Source: DAIDKA01 sp035485475 (GTDB lineage Bacteria > Pseudomonadota > Gammaproteobacteria > Steroidobacterales > Steroidobacteraceae). From it: a DNA stretch of 32,113 nucleotides. Shown one piece after another: positions 9,173 through 16,492 of this stretch (its first letter is position 1; the number at the start of each line of letters is the position of its first letter). The position numbers and the translations under genes were made by a program. Location of the stretch: assembly GCA_035485475.1 (NCBI GenBank), contig DATHOA010000178.1:1-32113 (forward strand), written 5' to 3'. The notes below the pieces were generated by a model that had not been told where the DNA came from, searched no databases, and was given only the letters and a program-made list of their open reading frames with translations.

Positions 9173-10762
9173 ATGAATCGGCGTCGCTTCATGGCCGCCA
9201 GTGCGGCGCTGGCCGCAACGGGTACGCTGGCGCGGACTGAGGCCGATTCCGCCCAGGCTGCCGCAGAGGACACGCCGCAATTCAAGACACAGGATGCGGC
9301 CTGGCAGTCGGCCTACGATGAGGCACTGAGCGTGCTTGCTGCCAATGTGCAGCTTCTGCCGCGCTACGCCAAACCGGTTCTGATCGAAGGTGCCGCGTAC
9401 CAGGGCATATGGCTGGAGTGCGGACCGCATGAGTCACTGGTGTATCGCAGGTTCCGACCCGACGTGGCCCGCGACAGTCATCGCTGCTTCTTCGCACTGC
9501 AGCGCGCCGATGGCCAGATTCCCTGCAACAACAAGCTGTCCGGGACGGGCTTTGGCCAGATTCAAATGGTGGCGCCCATTGCGGCAACGGCCTGGGAGCT
9601 GGCGCAGGCCACGGGCGATGATGAGCTGCTGCACGAAGCCTACAACGCCTGTGCGCGCTGGGATGCGTGGTTGCAGCGCTACCGCAACGTGCGCGGCACC
9701 GGCCTGACCGAAGGGTTCTGCACCTATGACACCGGCCAGGACAATAGCCCGCGCTGGAGGGGCATCCCGCCGCAATGCCCGCAAGGGGATGCGAAGCGCT
9801 TCGTTGCGGGCCTTGGGTTGCCGCGGCTGTGCCCGGATCTGTCGGCAACGACTTACGGTGGGCGTGTGGCCCTGGCGCAGATGGCGCAGGCGCTGGGCCG
9901 GGCGACGCAGGCCGCGCGCTGGCAGGAGCAGGCGCAACAACTGCGCAACTTGATTCTCCAGCATCTGTATCAACCCCAGGAGGCGGCCTTCTACGACCTT
10001 GATGCATCGGGCGGGTACGTCAAAATTCGCTGCGATATCTTGAGCCGCATCTGCGGGGAGCATGTCGTGGAGCAGCCGACATTCGAGCATCTGTGGTCGC
10101 AGCAACTGCACAACCCGCAGGCATTCTGGGCCCCGCTGCCGCTGCCCTCGGTGGCACTTGACGACCCGTTGTTCGTCAGGCCCATTCCCGCCAACTCCTG
10201 GGGCGGCGCGGCGCAGGCATTGACGGCCCTGCGCACGCCAAGATGGTTCGATCACTACGGTAAATCGGCCGCGCATGCGCAGCTCATGCACAATTGGTGC
10301 GAGGCGCTGCGGCGGGACGGGAGCTTCAGGCAGCAGGCTGATCCGCGCACCGGCCGATTTACGGCCAGTGGTCCACCCGGTTACTCACCGGCAGCACTGG
10401 TGATGATTGATTTCACCTGGCGCCTGGCCGGGATGTGCGAGGCAGGGCGGCAGTTGAACTGGCACATACGCCCGGGGCATCCGGCGGCAATGGGGGCCCG
10501 CTTCACACTTCGCACCGATACGAAACGGCGGGCGCAGTTGGTGTATGACTCGCACGGTGCCGATTTGAGCTTGGATGGACGCTGGCTTGGGCGCATCGAG
10601 GGTGGGGCGGCTCGGCTGGTCACCGGGGAGTCCGGAGCGCTGCTGGCCCTCATCAGCATCGATGAGCGCGCCCAGCAGCTGCGCCTGCTCACGCCCGGGC
10701 GGCCGGTGCGTACCTTGAGGCTGGAGCCCGAGGCTCGGATCAGCCTGAACGCTTGGCATTAG
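9173..10762 (+). CDS. Tat-exported (alpha/alpha)6 glycosidase, MGH1/GH63-like
   Basis: 529 residues. It starts with a Tat signal (MNRRRFMAASAALAATGTLA). The body has the helix-pair repeats of six-hairpin glycosidases. The segment TYDTGQDNSPRW resembles the ESGxDNSPRW motif that holds the catalytic acid in trehalase, GH63 and mannosylglycerate-hydrolase (MGH1-type) enzymes. PANSWGGAAQAL and GPPGYSPAALVMIDF look like later helices of the same barrel. The last 100 or so residues look like a beta-sandwich. I cannot place it in one CAZy family. The gene begins three bases after the GH43 stop, which ties it to the glycan operon; an exo-acting role on a released oligosaccharide or glycoside is an inference. 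Confidence 0.75.
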   Translation: MNRRRFMAASAALAATGTLARTEADSAQAAAEDTPQFKTQDAAWQSAYDEALSVLAANVQLLPRYAKPVLIEGAAYQGIWLECGPHESLVYRRFRPDVARDSHRCFFALQRADGQIPCNNKLSGTGFGQIQMVAPIAATAWELAQATGDDELLHEAYNACARWDAWLQRYRNVRGTGLTEGFCTYDTGQDNSPRWRGIPPQCPQGDAKRFVAGLGLPRLCPDLSATTYGGRVALAQMAQALGRATQAARWQEQAQQLRNLILQHLYQPQEAAFYDLDASGGYVKIRCDILSRICGEHVVEQPTFEHLWSQQLHNPQAFWAPLPLPSVALDDPLFVRPIPANSWGGAAQALTALRTPRWFDHYGKSAAHAQLMHNWCEALRRDGSFRQQADPRTGRFTASGPPGYSPAALVMIDFTWRLAGMCEAGRQLNWHIRPGHPAAMGARFTLRTDTKRRAQLVYDSHGADLSLDGRWLGRIEGGAARLVTGESGALLALISIDERAQQLRLLTPGRPVRTLRLEPEARISLNAWH

Positions 10763-10782
10763 CCTCGAATAGGACCACGGAA

Positions 10783-12093
10783 ATGCACAGCACAATTCGC
10801 TCGGTCAGGGTGTGGAGCGTCGTCACGACCGGCCTCTTGATGATTGCCGCGCCAGGCGTGTGGCCTGCGCAACCGCCTCACAATCTGTTCGCGGAGCGGC
10901 TGGGGCATAGCGCTGCCGAAAGCCACGCGAAGATTGAGCGGGCATTCCAGCAGCTCTTCCACGGCGACGGCCAGCAGCAGCGCGTCTACTTCGAAACCGG
11001 AGCCAATGCCAATGGCACGCTGGCCTATGTCACCGACTGGGCGAACCACGACGCCCGCACCGAGGGCATGAGCTACGGGATGATGATTGCCGTGCAGCTG
11101 GACAAGAAGCGCGAGTTCGACGCGCTGTGGAACTGGTCCAAGACCTACATGCAGGTCACCGATCCCAATAACCCATCGGTGGGTTACTTTGCCTGGTCGA
11201 TGAATACCGATGGCACGCCGCGCTCGACGGGCGCGGCACCCGATGGCGAGGAATACTATGTGATGGCCCTGTATTTCGCGGCGCATCGCTGGGGCAATGG
11301 CAAGGGAATCTATAACTACCAGAAGGAGGCCGACCGGATCCTGCGCGGCATGCGGCATCACCCGCTGCTGACGGGCACCTCGCCGTTGCGCATCCACCCC
11401 GACGATCCGCCCTTCATCCCGCCCGACCATACGCCGCGCCAGGTGACCGTCGGCCCGATGGTCGACGAAGCCCATGCCATGATTCGGTTCGTGGCCGAAA
11501 CCAGCGTTGCCGGCACGGATGCCTCGTATCACCTGCCCGCATTCTACGAGCTGTGGTCGCGCTGGGGGCCGAAAGAAGATCGCGCCTTCTGGGCCAAGGC
11601 GGCCGATGTCAGCCGCGAGCTATTCGTGCGGGTGACGGGAGCGGATACGGGGCTCGCGCCCGACCGCAGCAATCTGGACATGTCGCCCATTGCCGGTCGC
11701 GACGGTCAACCGGTGCAATTCGGCTATGACAGTTGGCGTACGGTCAGCAATTGGTCGGTCGACTACAGTTGGTGGCACAAGGATGCGCAGGAGCCCGTAT
11801 TGAGTGACCGGCTGCAGAAATTTCTATTCGCACAGGGCATTCACGACTTCCCGGACCGCTACACGCTCGCCGGCAAGCCACTGTCGATGCGCCATTCTCC
11901 CGGCATGGTTGCCGCGGCTGCCGTGGGGAGCCTGGCGGCAACGCCCGGGCCCATCGCCAACGCTTTTCTGCAGGAACTGTGGATGATGCCGGTGCCGGCG
12001 GGTGAGCAGCGCTATTTCGACGGCATGCTGTATCTGATGAGCATGATGCACCTGGACGGGGAGTTTCGCGTCATCGAGCCGTCCACGCGCTAG
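10783..12093 (+). CDS. GH8 glycosidase, oligoxylanase (Rex)-like
   Basis: 436 residues. I chose the ATG at 10783 because it follows an AGGACCACGGA stretch and gives a Sec signal ending near VWPAQ; an upstream in-frame TTG would lie inside the previous gene. GH8 hallmarks are RTEGMSYGMM with the acid Glu94, AAPDGEEYYVMAL with Asp154, and YDSWRTVSNWSVDYSWW, where Asp316 is a candidate base. The pattern is closest to reducing-end xylose-releasing exo-oligoxylanases (EC 3.2.1.156) rather than to BcsZ-type cellulases, which agrees with the GH43 neighbour. It is the last gene of the run; its stop shares the bases CTAG with the stop of the convergent ATP-grasp gene. Confidence 0.85.
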   Translation: MHSTIRSVRVWSVVTTGLLMIAAPGVWPAQPPHNLFAERLGHSAAESHAKIERAFQQLFHGDGQQQRVYFETGANANGTLAYVTDWANHDARTEGMSYGMMIAVQLDKKREFDALWNWSKTYMQVTDPNNPSVGYFAWSMNTDGTPRSTGAAPDGEEYYVMALYFAAHRWGNGKGIYNYQKEADRILRGMRHHPLLTGTSPLRIHPDDPPFIPPDHTPRQVTVGPMVDEAHAMIRFVAETSVAGTDASYHLPAFYELWSRWGPKEDRAFWAKAADVSRELFVRVTGADTGLAPDRSNLDMSPIAGRDGQPVQFGYDSWRTVSNWSVDYSWWHKDAQEPVLSDRLQKFLFAQGIHDFPDRYTLAGKPLSMRHSPGMVAAAAVGSLAATPGPIANAFLQELWMMPVPAGEQRYFDGMLYLMSMMHLDGEFRVIEPSTR

Positions 12094-13256
12094 ACGACGA
12101 TATGCGGTACGAAGCGTGCCGAGTCGCGCGTGATGAGGGAGTCGTCTTCGCGCACGCCGATCCCGGCCGGCTGATCACCGATGACCCAACTGCCGATCAG
12201 CGCGTAGCTGTCGGCAAATTTCGGCAGGGCGTGAAACGCCTGCCGCACGTAGGGAAAATCGCTGTAGGGTCCGGGCGCCTCGAGGTGCTCGCCTTGCAGT
12301 GTCACCAGCTCGACGTTGGCGCCTTCGCGCGAGAACAGTGGTTTGCGAACCCACCCCGAAGGCAGGGCCGAGGCAGCTTCCGCCGGGGTTTCAAAGAAGG
12401 CGGGCAGCAGGTTCGGATGCTGCGGGTGCAGTTCCCACAGCAGTGCAAGTGCACCCTTGTTGGAGAGAATCGATTTCCAGGGTGGCTCGAACCAGGTCGC
12501 CGCCGCGGATTCCAGGTACTGGGAGAACTCATCGGCAAACAGAAACTCCCAGGGATACAGCTTGAAGATCGCCTCGATCACGTTGTTGTCGCAATCGGTG
12601 TAGCGTCCCTCCGCCGTGCGTCCTATGTCCTCCATTGCGATGTAGCTGGTGCGGATCCCGGCCTGGCGCGCCAGATCTTCCAGGTATTCGACCGTGGCAC
12701 GATCCTCGATGGAGTCGCGGACCGAGGCGAAGTGCATCCGGGCGTGGATCTTCGGAGCGAGTATGCCCAGTGCGAGCAGCAGCTTTTCCTGCAGTGAGTT
12801 GAATTGGTCGGTCGCGGCCGGCAGCCGACCCGCCTCGATGCAATCCTTCAGCCAGATCCATTGGAACACGGCCGCCTCGTATAGCGATGTCGGCGTGTCG
12901 TAGTTCATCTCGAAGAGCTTGGCCGGATTCTCACCGTCGTAGGCGAAGTCCATGCGTCCGTACAGATGGGGCTCACCGCGGACCCAGGACGAGCGGATCA
13001 GATCCCAGAAGCGTTCCGGCAGGGCGAGTCGGCGCAGATACTCCTCGTCGCGTACCGCGCGGCTCACCAGGTCCATGCACAGTTCGTGTATTTCCTGCGT
13101 GGGCTGTTCGATTCCCGATTCGATCTGCGGCAAGGTGAAGCGGTAATGCACCGATTCGTCCCAGTAGGGCTGGCCGCCGATGGAATGAAAGCGAAATCCC
13201 AGCGATTCGGCCTGCTGCCGCCATCCGGGTCGCTCCGCCATCACGACGCGCTGCAC
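12090..13256 (-). CDS. yjfC: YjfC/YgiC-type ATP-grasp (glutathionylspermidine synthase-like) protein
   Basis: 388 residues, close to E. coli YjfC and YgiC. The GTG at 13256 is preferred because MQRVVMAERPGWRQQA aligns with the family N-terminus (E. coli YgiC begins MERVSITERPDWREKA). The motifs YGRMDFAYDG, LFEMNYDTPTSLYEAAVFQWIW and GWVRKPLFSREGANVEL are those of the glutathionylspermidine-synthase ATP-grasp fold. The amidase half of true GspS is absent. Known members are thought to ligate an amine or amino acid to a carboxylate, but the substrate is unsettled. It is the last gene of the yjf operon, three bases after yjfM. The role proposed for such enzymes next to DUF1190 and PspA homologues is peptide or envelope modification under stress; that is inference. 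Confidence 0.9.
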   Translation of the reverse strand: MQRVVMAERPGWRQQAESLGFRFHSIGGQPYWDESVHYRFTLPQIESGIEQPTQEIHELCMDLVSRAVRDEEYLRRLALPERFWDLIRSSWVRGEPHLYGRMDFAYDGENPAKLFEMNYDTPTSLYEAAVFQWIWLKDCIEAGRLPAATDQFNSLQEKLLLALGILAPKIHARMHFASVRDSIEDRATVEYLEDLARQAGIRTSYIAMEDIGRTAEGRYTDCDNNVIEAIFKLYPWEFLFADEFSQYLESAAATWFEPPWKSILSNKGALALLWELHPQHPNLLPAFFETPAEAASALPSGWVRKPLFSREGANVELVTLQGEHLEAPGPYSDFPYVRQAFHALPKFADSYALIGSWVIGDQPAGIGVREDDSLITRDSARFVPHIVV

Positions 13257-13259
13257 GTG

Positions 13260-13817
13260 TCAGCCGCCCCAGCTCGCACGCGCTGCCGAACTCATGCCGA
13301 ATCCGCCGCGGGACAGCGTTTGCGCCACGCTGGGACTGTACGGGCCGCGGGCTGCCCCGCCAAAGCGCTCACCCGAGGCCGTGCGCCATTCCGCGCGGTC
13401 CCCGCGCGTCCGGTACAGAGGCTGGCCAAAGCCGCCGCCGTATCCGTAACCATAGTTGTAGCCACCGTTATTGCTCAACGCGCGGCCGATCATGAAGCCG
13501 GCCAGCGCCGGCATGAACCAGCCACCCGAGGAGGTCTGAATGTGATGGCACTGGTCGTAGCCGTACTGCGCCTGGCAGTCGTCGAGTGAATCAAAGCGCG
13601 GTCCATCCCGATACTGCGCCTGCACGGCATCGGCGTAGGCCTTCTCGCAGATGTCGGCGCTGACTTTTCCGTCACTGATGCATTCCGCCAGGCCCTGATA
13701 AGCCACGGTGGGAGCGGCCGCGGTTTGCGGTCGCGGCGGCGAGGGTGGCTCGCAGGCGGACAGCAGTAGCGGGACGGTCCCCATCAGCACCAGTTCGATG
13801 GTTCGTGAACGTTTCAT
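13260..13817 (-). CDS. yjfM: DUF1190 (YgiB/YjfM-like) lipoprotein
   Basis: 185 residues starting at the ATG whose bases overlap the yjfL stop (ATGA). The signal MKRSRTIELVLMGTVPLLLSAC has a lipobox LSAC, so it should be lipidated at Cys22. The middle carries the DUF1190 cysteine and aromatic pattern (AECISDGKVSADICEKAYADA, DDCQAQYGYDQCHH). A Gly/Tyr/Asn-rich stretch (NNGGYNYGYGYGGG) and a basic, disorder-prone tail follow. The family is unstudied in mechanism. It always tends to sit beside the ATP-grasp gene, and I infer that the lipoprotein may be the ligase's partner or substrate. An in-frame extension upstream of this start reads through yjfL and is not real. Confidence 0.85.
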   Translation of the reverse strand: MKRSRTIELVLMGTVPLLLSACEPPSPPRPQTAAAPTVAYQGLAECISDGKVSADICEKAYADAVQAQYRDGPRFDSLDDCQAQYGYDQCHHIQTSSGGWFMPALAGFMIGRALSNNGGYNYGYGYGGGFGQPLYRTRGDRAEWRTASGERFGGAARGPYSPSVAQTLSRGGFGMSSAARASWGG

Positions 13818-14227
13818 GGTGTCATGCACGCCGCGTTGATTGCACCCACCGACAGCGAGGTCAGCGCGACGAAGATTCCCGCTGACAATTCGTCGTTGGT
13901 GATTCGTTGGGAAAGATTCGGCAGAAAGACCCGGACAGCGAAGAATGTGACGATCTGGATGATCATGGCGATCACGCCCCAGATCAGAAAGTCGACGAGT
14001 GAGAGCGAATGAACGATGGCGCTGCACAGCGGCAACGCGAACGCCAGCAGTGAGCCGCCGAGCGCGACGGCCGCCGCCGATTTGCCGTGCCGGATGAGTT
14101 CGAATTCATCATGTGCGGTGAGCCGGGTGTAGATGAAGCCGAACAGCAGCAACAGCAGCATCGCGCTGCCGAAGTAACTCAAGAAGGCCGGCAAGCCGAG
14201 AAAGGACAAAGCCCAGGGATGAGACAT
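13814..14227 (-). CDS. yjfL: DUF350 inner-membrane protein (YjfL-like)
   Basis: 137 residues with four predicted membrane segments: AFLSYFGSAMLLLLLFGFIY, AVALGGSLLAFALPLCSAIV, LVDFLIWGVIAMIIQIVTFF and AGIFVALTSLSVGAINAAC. This is the DUF350 layout of E. coli YjfL (132 residues). A GAAGGG ribosome site lies upstream of the ATG, and the gene starts 16 bp after yjfK. Function is unknown. Its fixed place next to a PspA homologue and an ATP-grasp enzyme suggests a membrane anchor or sensor in envelope stress. Confidence 0.88.
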   Translation of the reverse strand: MSHPWALSFLGLPAFLSYFGSAMLLLLLFGFIYTRLTAHDEFELIRHGKSAAAVALGGSLLAFALPLCSAIVHSLSLVDFLIWGVIAMIIQIVTFFAVRVFLPNLSQRITNDELSAGIFVALTSLSVGAINAACMTP

Positions 14228-14243
14228 GATTTTTCGATTCCCT

Positions 14244-14924
14244 TCAGGTGACGGTCAGGTCGGCGGGGTTGAGGTCCACGCCGATTGAGGTGACAACCTG
14301 AAGGCTGTCCGGCATTTCTTCGACGGAAATCAGTACGTATTCCGCCCGCTCGCTGCCCTCGATCAGACGCCGGTACAACATCGCGTAGTGATTGCAGTTG
14401 CGGCTGGCCACCGTGTCGCTCTTGTCAAATACCTGCTCGACAAAGGGGACCAATTCGGTTTGCCCGCGCGAGACTCCCCATACACGGTGGTAGAGGAAGG
14501 CCCCTACCTCATAGGTTGGCAGGCCGATATCGCTGTCTTTTCCGGCAATCGTCGCCAGCTCCGTGTGATTCGCCGGTGTCGCGGTATCCCAGTATTGCCA
14601 CAGGATGCATTCCGAGACGTCCGCATCGTCCGTGCCCCCGTCGGTCTTGACCTGTAGCCAGGTCTCATCGTCGTCGAGGTAGTAGCGATGCAGCCAGCTG
14701 CCCTTCAGATCCACGAGCCCGCGCGCGGCGATCGGCTGGGCGCAATCTCCGATTTCGAAGTTCGCGCGCCCGTTCAGCATCCGGAACGGCACCGAATCGA
14801 TCTCCACGAATCCCCCGCGGCGCAACTTCAGCGGCTCCGGTGGCAGCTCGACGCGCGGCGGCGGCGGCCGCAGGCGTTCCTTTGCATCGCGCGCGAGCGC
14901 GCTGATCATCGTTCCGAAACTCAT
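14244..14924 (-). CDS. yjfK: DUF2491 family protein (YjfK-like)
   Basis: 226 residues, compared with about 219 for E. coli YjfK. It has no signal peptide or membrane segment, so it is probably cytoplasmic. Recognisable features of the family are the central LKGSWLHRYYLDDDETWLQV strand pattern, ECILWQYWDT and YHRVWG. GAGGATTCGACC precedes the ATG, 20 bp after the yjfJ stop. No catalytic motif can be seen. The predicted fold is beta-rich and acidic. Function is unknown and is inferred only from the operon. Confidence 0.85.
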   Translation of the reverse strand: MSFGTMISALARDAKERLRPPPPRVELPPEPLKLRRGGFVEIDSVPFRMLNGRANFEIGDCAQPIAARGLVDLKGSWLHRYYLDDDETWLQVKTDGGTDDADVSECILWQYWDTATPANHTELATIAGKDSDIGLPTYEVGAFLYHRVWGVSRGQTELVPFVEQVFDKSDTVASRNCNHYAMLYRRLIEGSERAEYVLISVEEMPDSLQVVTSIGVDLNPADLTVT

Positions 14925-14944
14925 GGTCGAATCCTCAGCGACAA

Positions 14945-15706
14945 TCAGGTGGCGGGCGGGGAACCGTCGCTCGATGCGCCTTCGCTCTTGAAGCGCGCCA
15001 GCACATCGCTGGTGGCACTGGCTCCCGGAATGACGCCGGCCTTGCGCAGCCGCTCCTCGAGCGCTTCGCCGGTTGATTCCGCGGAGAGGGTATTCGCCGC
15101 GTCCATCTGCGCGAGTGCCTCTTCCTGGCGCTTCTCGATGCGCTCCAGGCTGTCCAGGGCACTGCGGGCCCGGGAGTCGGTGCTCGAGCTCGCGGCCGCT
15201 ACCGCAGCGGAGGCCCGGATGACATGCTGTTTCGCCTTCACCGTATCCGCGCGCTGCTTGAGAGTGCGGATGGCCGTCTCGCCCGCCGTGATCTTCACTT
15301 TGAGCACGTCGATGTTCTTGGCGTACTCGGCGATCACGTTGTTGCTGGCCGTAATGAGTGCTTCCTGCTCGGCGTACTTGGCCGCGACTTCCTGTGCAAG
15401 CGCGCTGTGCTTGGCGACCTCGGCCTGCTGGCCCGCGGCCTCCGCCGCCTTCTGCTTGGCGAGCGTCTGGCGGATGTAGCCGGCGTACTCCTCGAGCTTC
15501 GCCTGCTTTTCCGCCAGGTGGTTACGCTCCACGGTCTGCTTGCCCATCATGCCGGCCAGGGCGACCCGTGCATCGCGCAGCTCGGCATCGGCGTCGCGAA
15601 TCTCCTGGTCAAGAATGCGCGTGGCGTTGGCATCCACGGCAGCCTCTCCGGCCTCGTTAGCGGCGCCGCGCAGTGCGGTCCAAAGTTTGTTCAATACGCC
15701 TGACAT
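14945..15706 (-). CDS. yjfJ: PspA/IM30-family protein (YjfJ-like)
   Basis: 253 residues, nearly all helical with long coiled-coil stretches (about residues 25-155), matching the PspA/IM30/Vipp1 family, a bacterial relative of ESCRT-III. The N-terminus MSGVLNKLWTALRGAANEAG forms a short amphipathic helix as in membrane-binding PspA proteins. The C-terminal 90 residues are Ala/Ser/Glu-rich and less ordered. Family members assemble on stressed inner membranes and keep them sealed. AAAGGAG upstream of the ATG overlaps the yjfI stop (TAAAGGAG), so translation is probably coupled. No pspBC or pspF homologue is nearby, so this is the YjfJ branch rather than the classical Psp system. Confidence 0.9.
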   Translation of the reverse strand: MSGVLNKLWTALRGAANEAGEAAVDANATRILDQEIRDADAELRDARVALAGMMGKQTVERNHLAEKQAKLEEYAGYIRQTLAKQKAAEAAGQQAEVAKHSALAQEVAAKYAEQEALITASNNVIAEYAKNIDVLKVKITAGETAIRTLKQRADTVKAKQHVIRASAAVAAASSSTDSRARSALDSLERIEKRQEEALAQMDAANTLSAESTGEALEERLRKAGVIPGASATSDVLARFKSEGASSDGSPPAT

Positions 15707-15718
15707 GTGTGGTCTCCT

Positions 15719-16336
15719 TTACTTCACGAATTCGCGATACGCACCCGCGGCGTCCACCGCGTTGCGAGCGAGCGTGTCGATCTCAAATTCGATGTCGGAC
15801 AGGGCCGAGGTCGCGCGCAGCGCGCCATAGATCACGTAGAAGTCCGATCCATCCGGATGGGTATCGATCGAGATATTGGCCAGATCAAACAGCTTCTCGG
15901 TGCGCAGGATGCGATCGTTGAGCCGGGCTGTGTCGCGCACTCTGGCGACCGGAAACAAGGTCGCCTGGGCGATGGCGATCTCCCCGGTGACCGCGATGTA
16001 GACGTTCACGTCGCCGTAGTCGTGGGCTACGGCCTGGATGACCGGCTCCAGGCCCTCGACCAGCGAGAACGTGAAGCGGTGCGAGGAGGCGAGCAATCCC
16101 GACTGCAGATCTGGAAGCAGTGTCTGGGTGGTGACTGGTCCGGTTGACATGGCGGCGCTGACCCCTTTCAAAGCGTGGATGAGTGGGTGTGCATTCGGTT
16201 TTCGGAGCAGTCGCTCGACCTTGAGCAGGACCGGGGCGTGCTGTGGCTGAATCCAGACCTCGCGCATGACGAGGCCCTCTTCGCGCAGCTTCTGGCGACG
16301 AGTCTGTTGTCGCCTTCGATTGCCGTCCTTAGTCAA
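15719..16336 (-). CDS. yjfI: DUF2170 protein (YjfI-like) with ribbon-helix-helix-like N-terminus
   Basis: 205 residues from a TTG at 16336 with AGGG seven bases upstream; an ATG at 16267 would give 182 residues. The C-terminal 135 or so residues match DUF2170 in length and operon position (E. coli YjfI is about 133 residues). The additional N-terminal stretch is basic: RRRQQTRRQKLREEG, then VMREVWI, then a helix QHAPVLLKVERLLR. That order (basic arm, beta-strand, helix) resembles ribbon-helix-helix antitoxins and repressors of the MazE-like type. It is the first gene after a promoter with three palindromes, so I infer that it may be the operon's autoregulator. The DUF2170 assignment is good; the DNA-binding idea is a hypothesis. 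Confidence 0.8.
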   Translation of the reverse strand: MTKDGNRRRQQTRRQKLREEGLVMREVWIQPQHAPVLLKVERLLRKPNAHPLIHALKGVSAAMSTGPVTTQTLLPDLQSGLLASSHRFTFSLVEGLEPVIQAVAHDYGDVNVYIAVTGEIAIAQATLFPVARVRDTARLNDRILRTEKLFDLANISIDTHPDGSDFYVIYGALRATSALSDIEFEIDTLARNAVDAAGAYREFVK

Positions 16337-16353
16337 TGTGCCGCCCTGAAATA

Positions 16354-16367
16354 CGTTACTGGTAACG
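16354..16367. promoter_or_regulatory. yjf operator O1
   Basis: A perfect 14-bp palindrome apart from its two central bases, CGTTACTGGTAACG on +. It lies just downstream of the likely transcription start and 17 bases upstream of the yjfI TTG. Confidence 0.75.
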
Positions 16368-16377
16368 CGTGGGCAGC

Positions 16378-16406
16378 ACAGTAATCGTTACCAGTAACGA
16401 TGTCAA
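16378..16406 (-). promoter_or_regulatory. sigma70-type promoter of the yjf operon
   Basis: Reading on -, a perfect -35 TTGACA (16406-16401) is followed after exactly 17 bases by TACTGT (16383-16378) as the -10. The start point would be near 16371. The strong -35 and optimal spacing, with an operator in the spacer, indicate a promoter that is held off by a repressor and strong when released. Confidence 0.7.
16386..16399. promoter_or_regulatory. yjf operator O2, inside the promoter spacer
   Basis: CGTTACCAGTAACG on +, the reverse complement of O1. It occupies 14 of the 17 bases between the -35 and -10 hexamers, where a bound protein would block RNA polymerase. A half-site (CAGTAA) lies at 16379-16384. 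Confidence 0.8.
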
Positions 16407-16407
16407 G

Positions 16408-16421
16408 CGTTACTGGTAATG
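16408..16421. promoter_or_regulatory. yjf operator O3
   Basis: CGTTACTGGTAATG on +, one base different from O1, ending one base upstream of the -35 hexamer. Centre-to-centre spacings of the three sites are 32 bp (O1-O2) and 22 bp (O2-O3). The 32 and 22 values are close to three and two helical turns, so the proteins would sit roughly on one face of the DNA. Confidence 0.75.
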
Positions 16422-16444
16422 CCTCAGAACGAGGGTAAGCGGCA

Positions 16445-16470
16445 GGTTCCCGGCCCGGTTGCCGGGAACC
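16445..16470 (-). terminator. Hairpin downstream of the TonB receptor gene
   Basis: A perfect 10-bp stem (GGTTCCCGGC / GCCGGGAACC) with loop CCGGTT on +, extended by two more pairs beyond a mismatch. It lies 23 bases after the receptor stop on -. There is no U-tract, so it may stop transcription weakly or protect the 3' end. A near copy occurs at 19031-19060. Confidence 0.5.
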
Positions 16471-16492
16471 CGCTTAGGCGGTGAGCGCGCCT

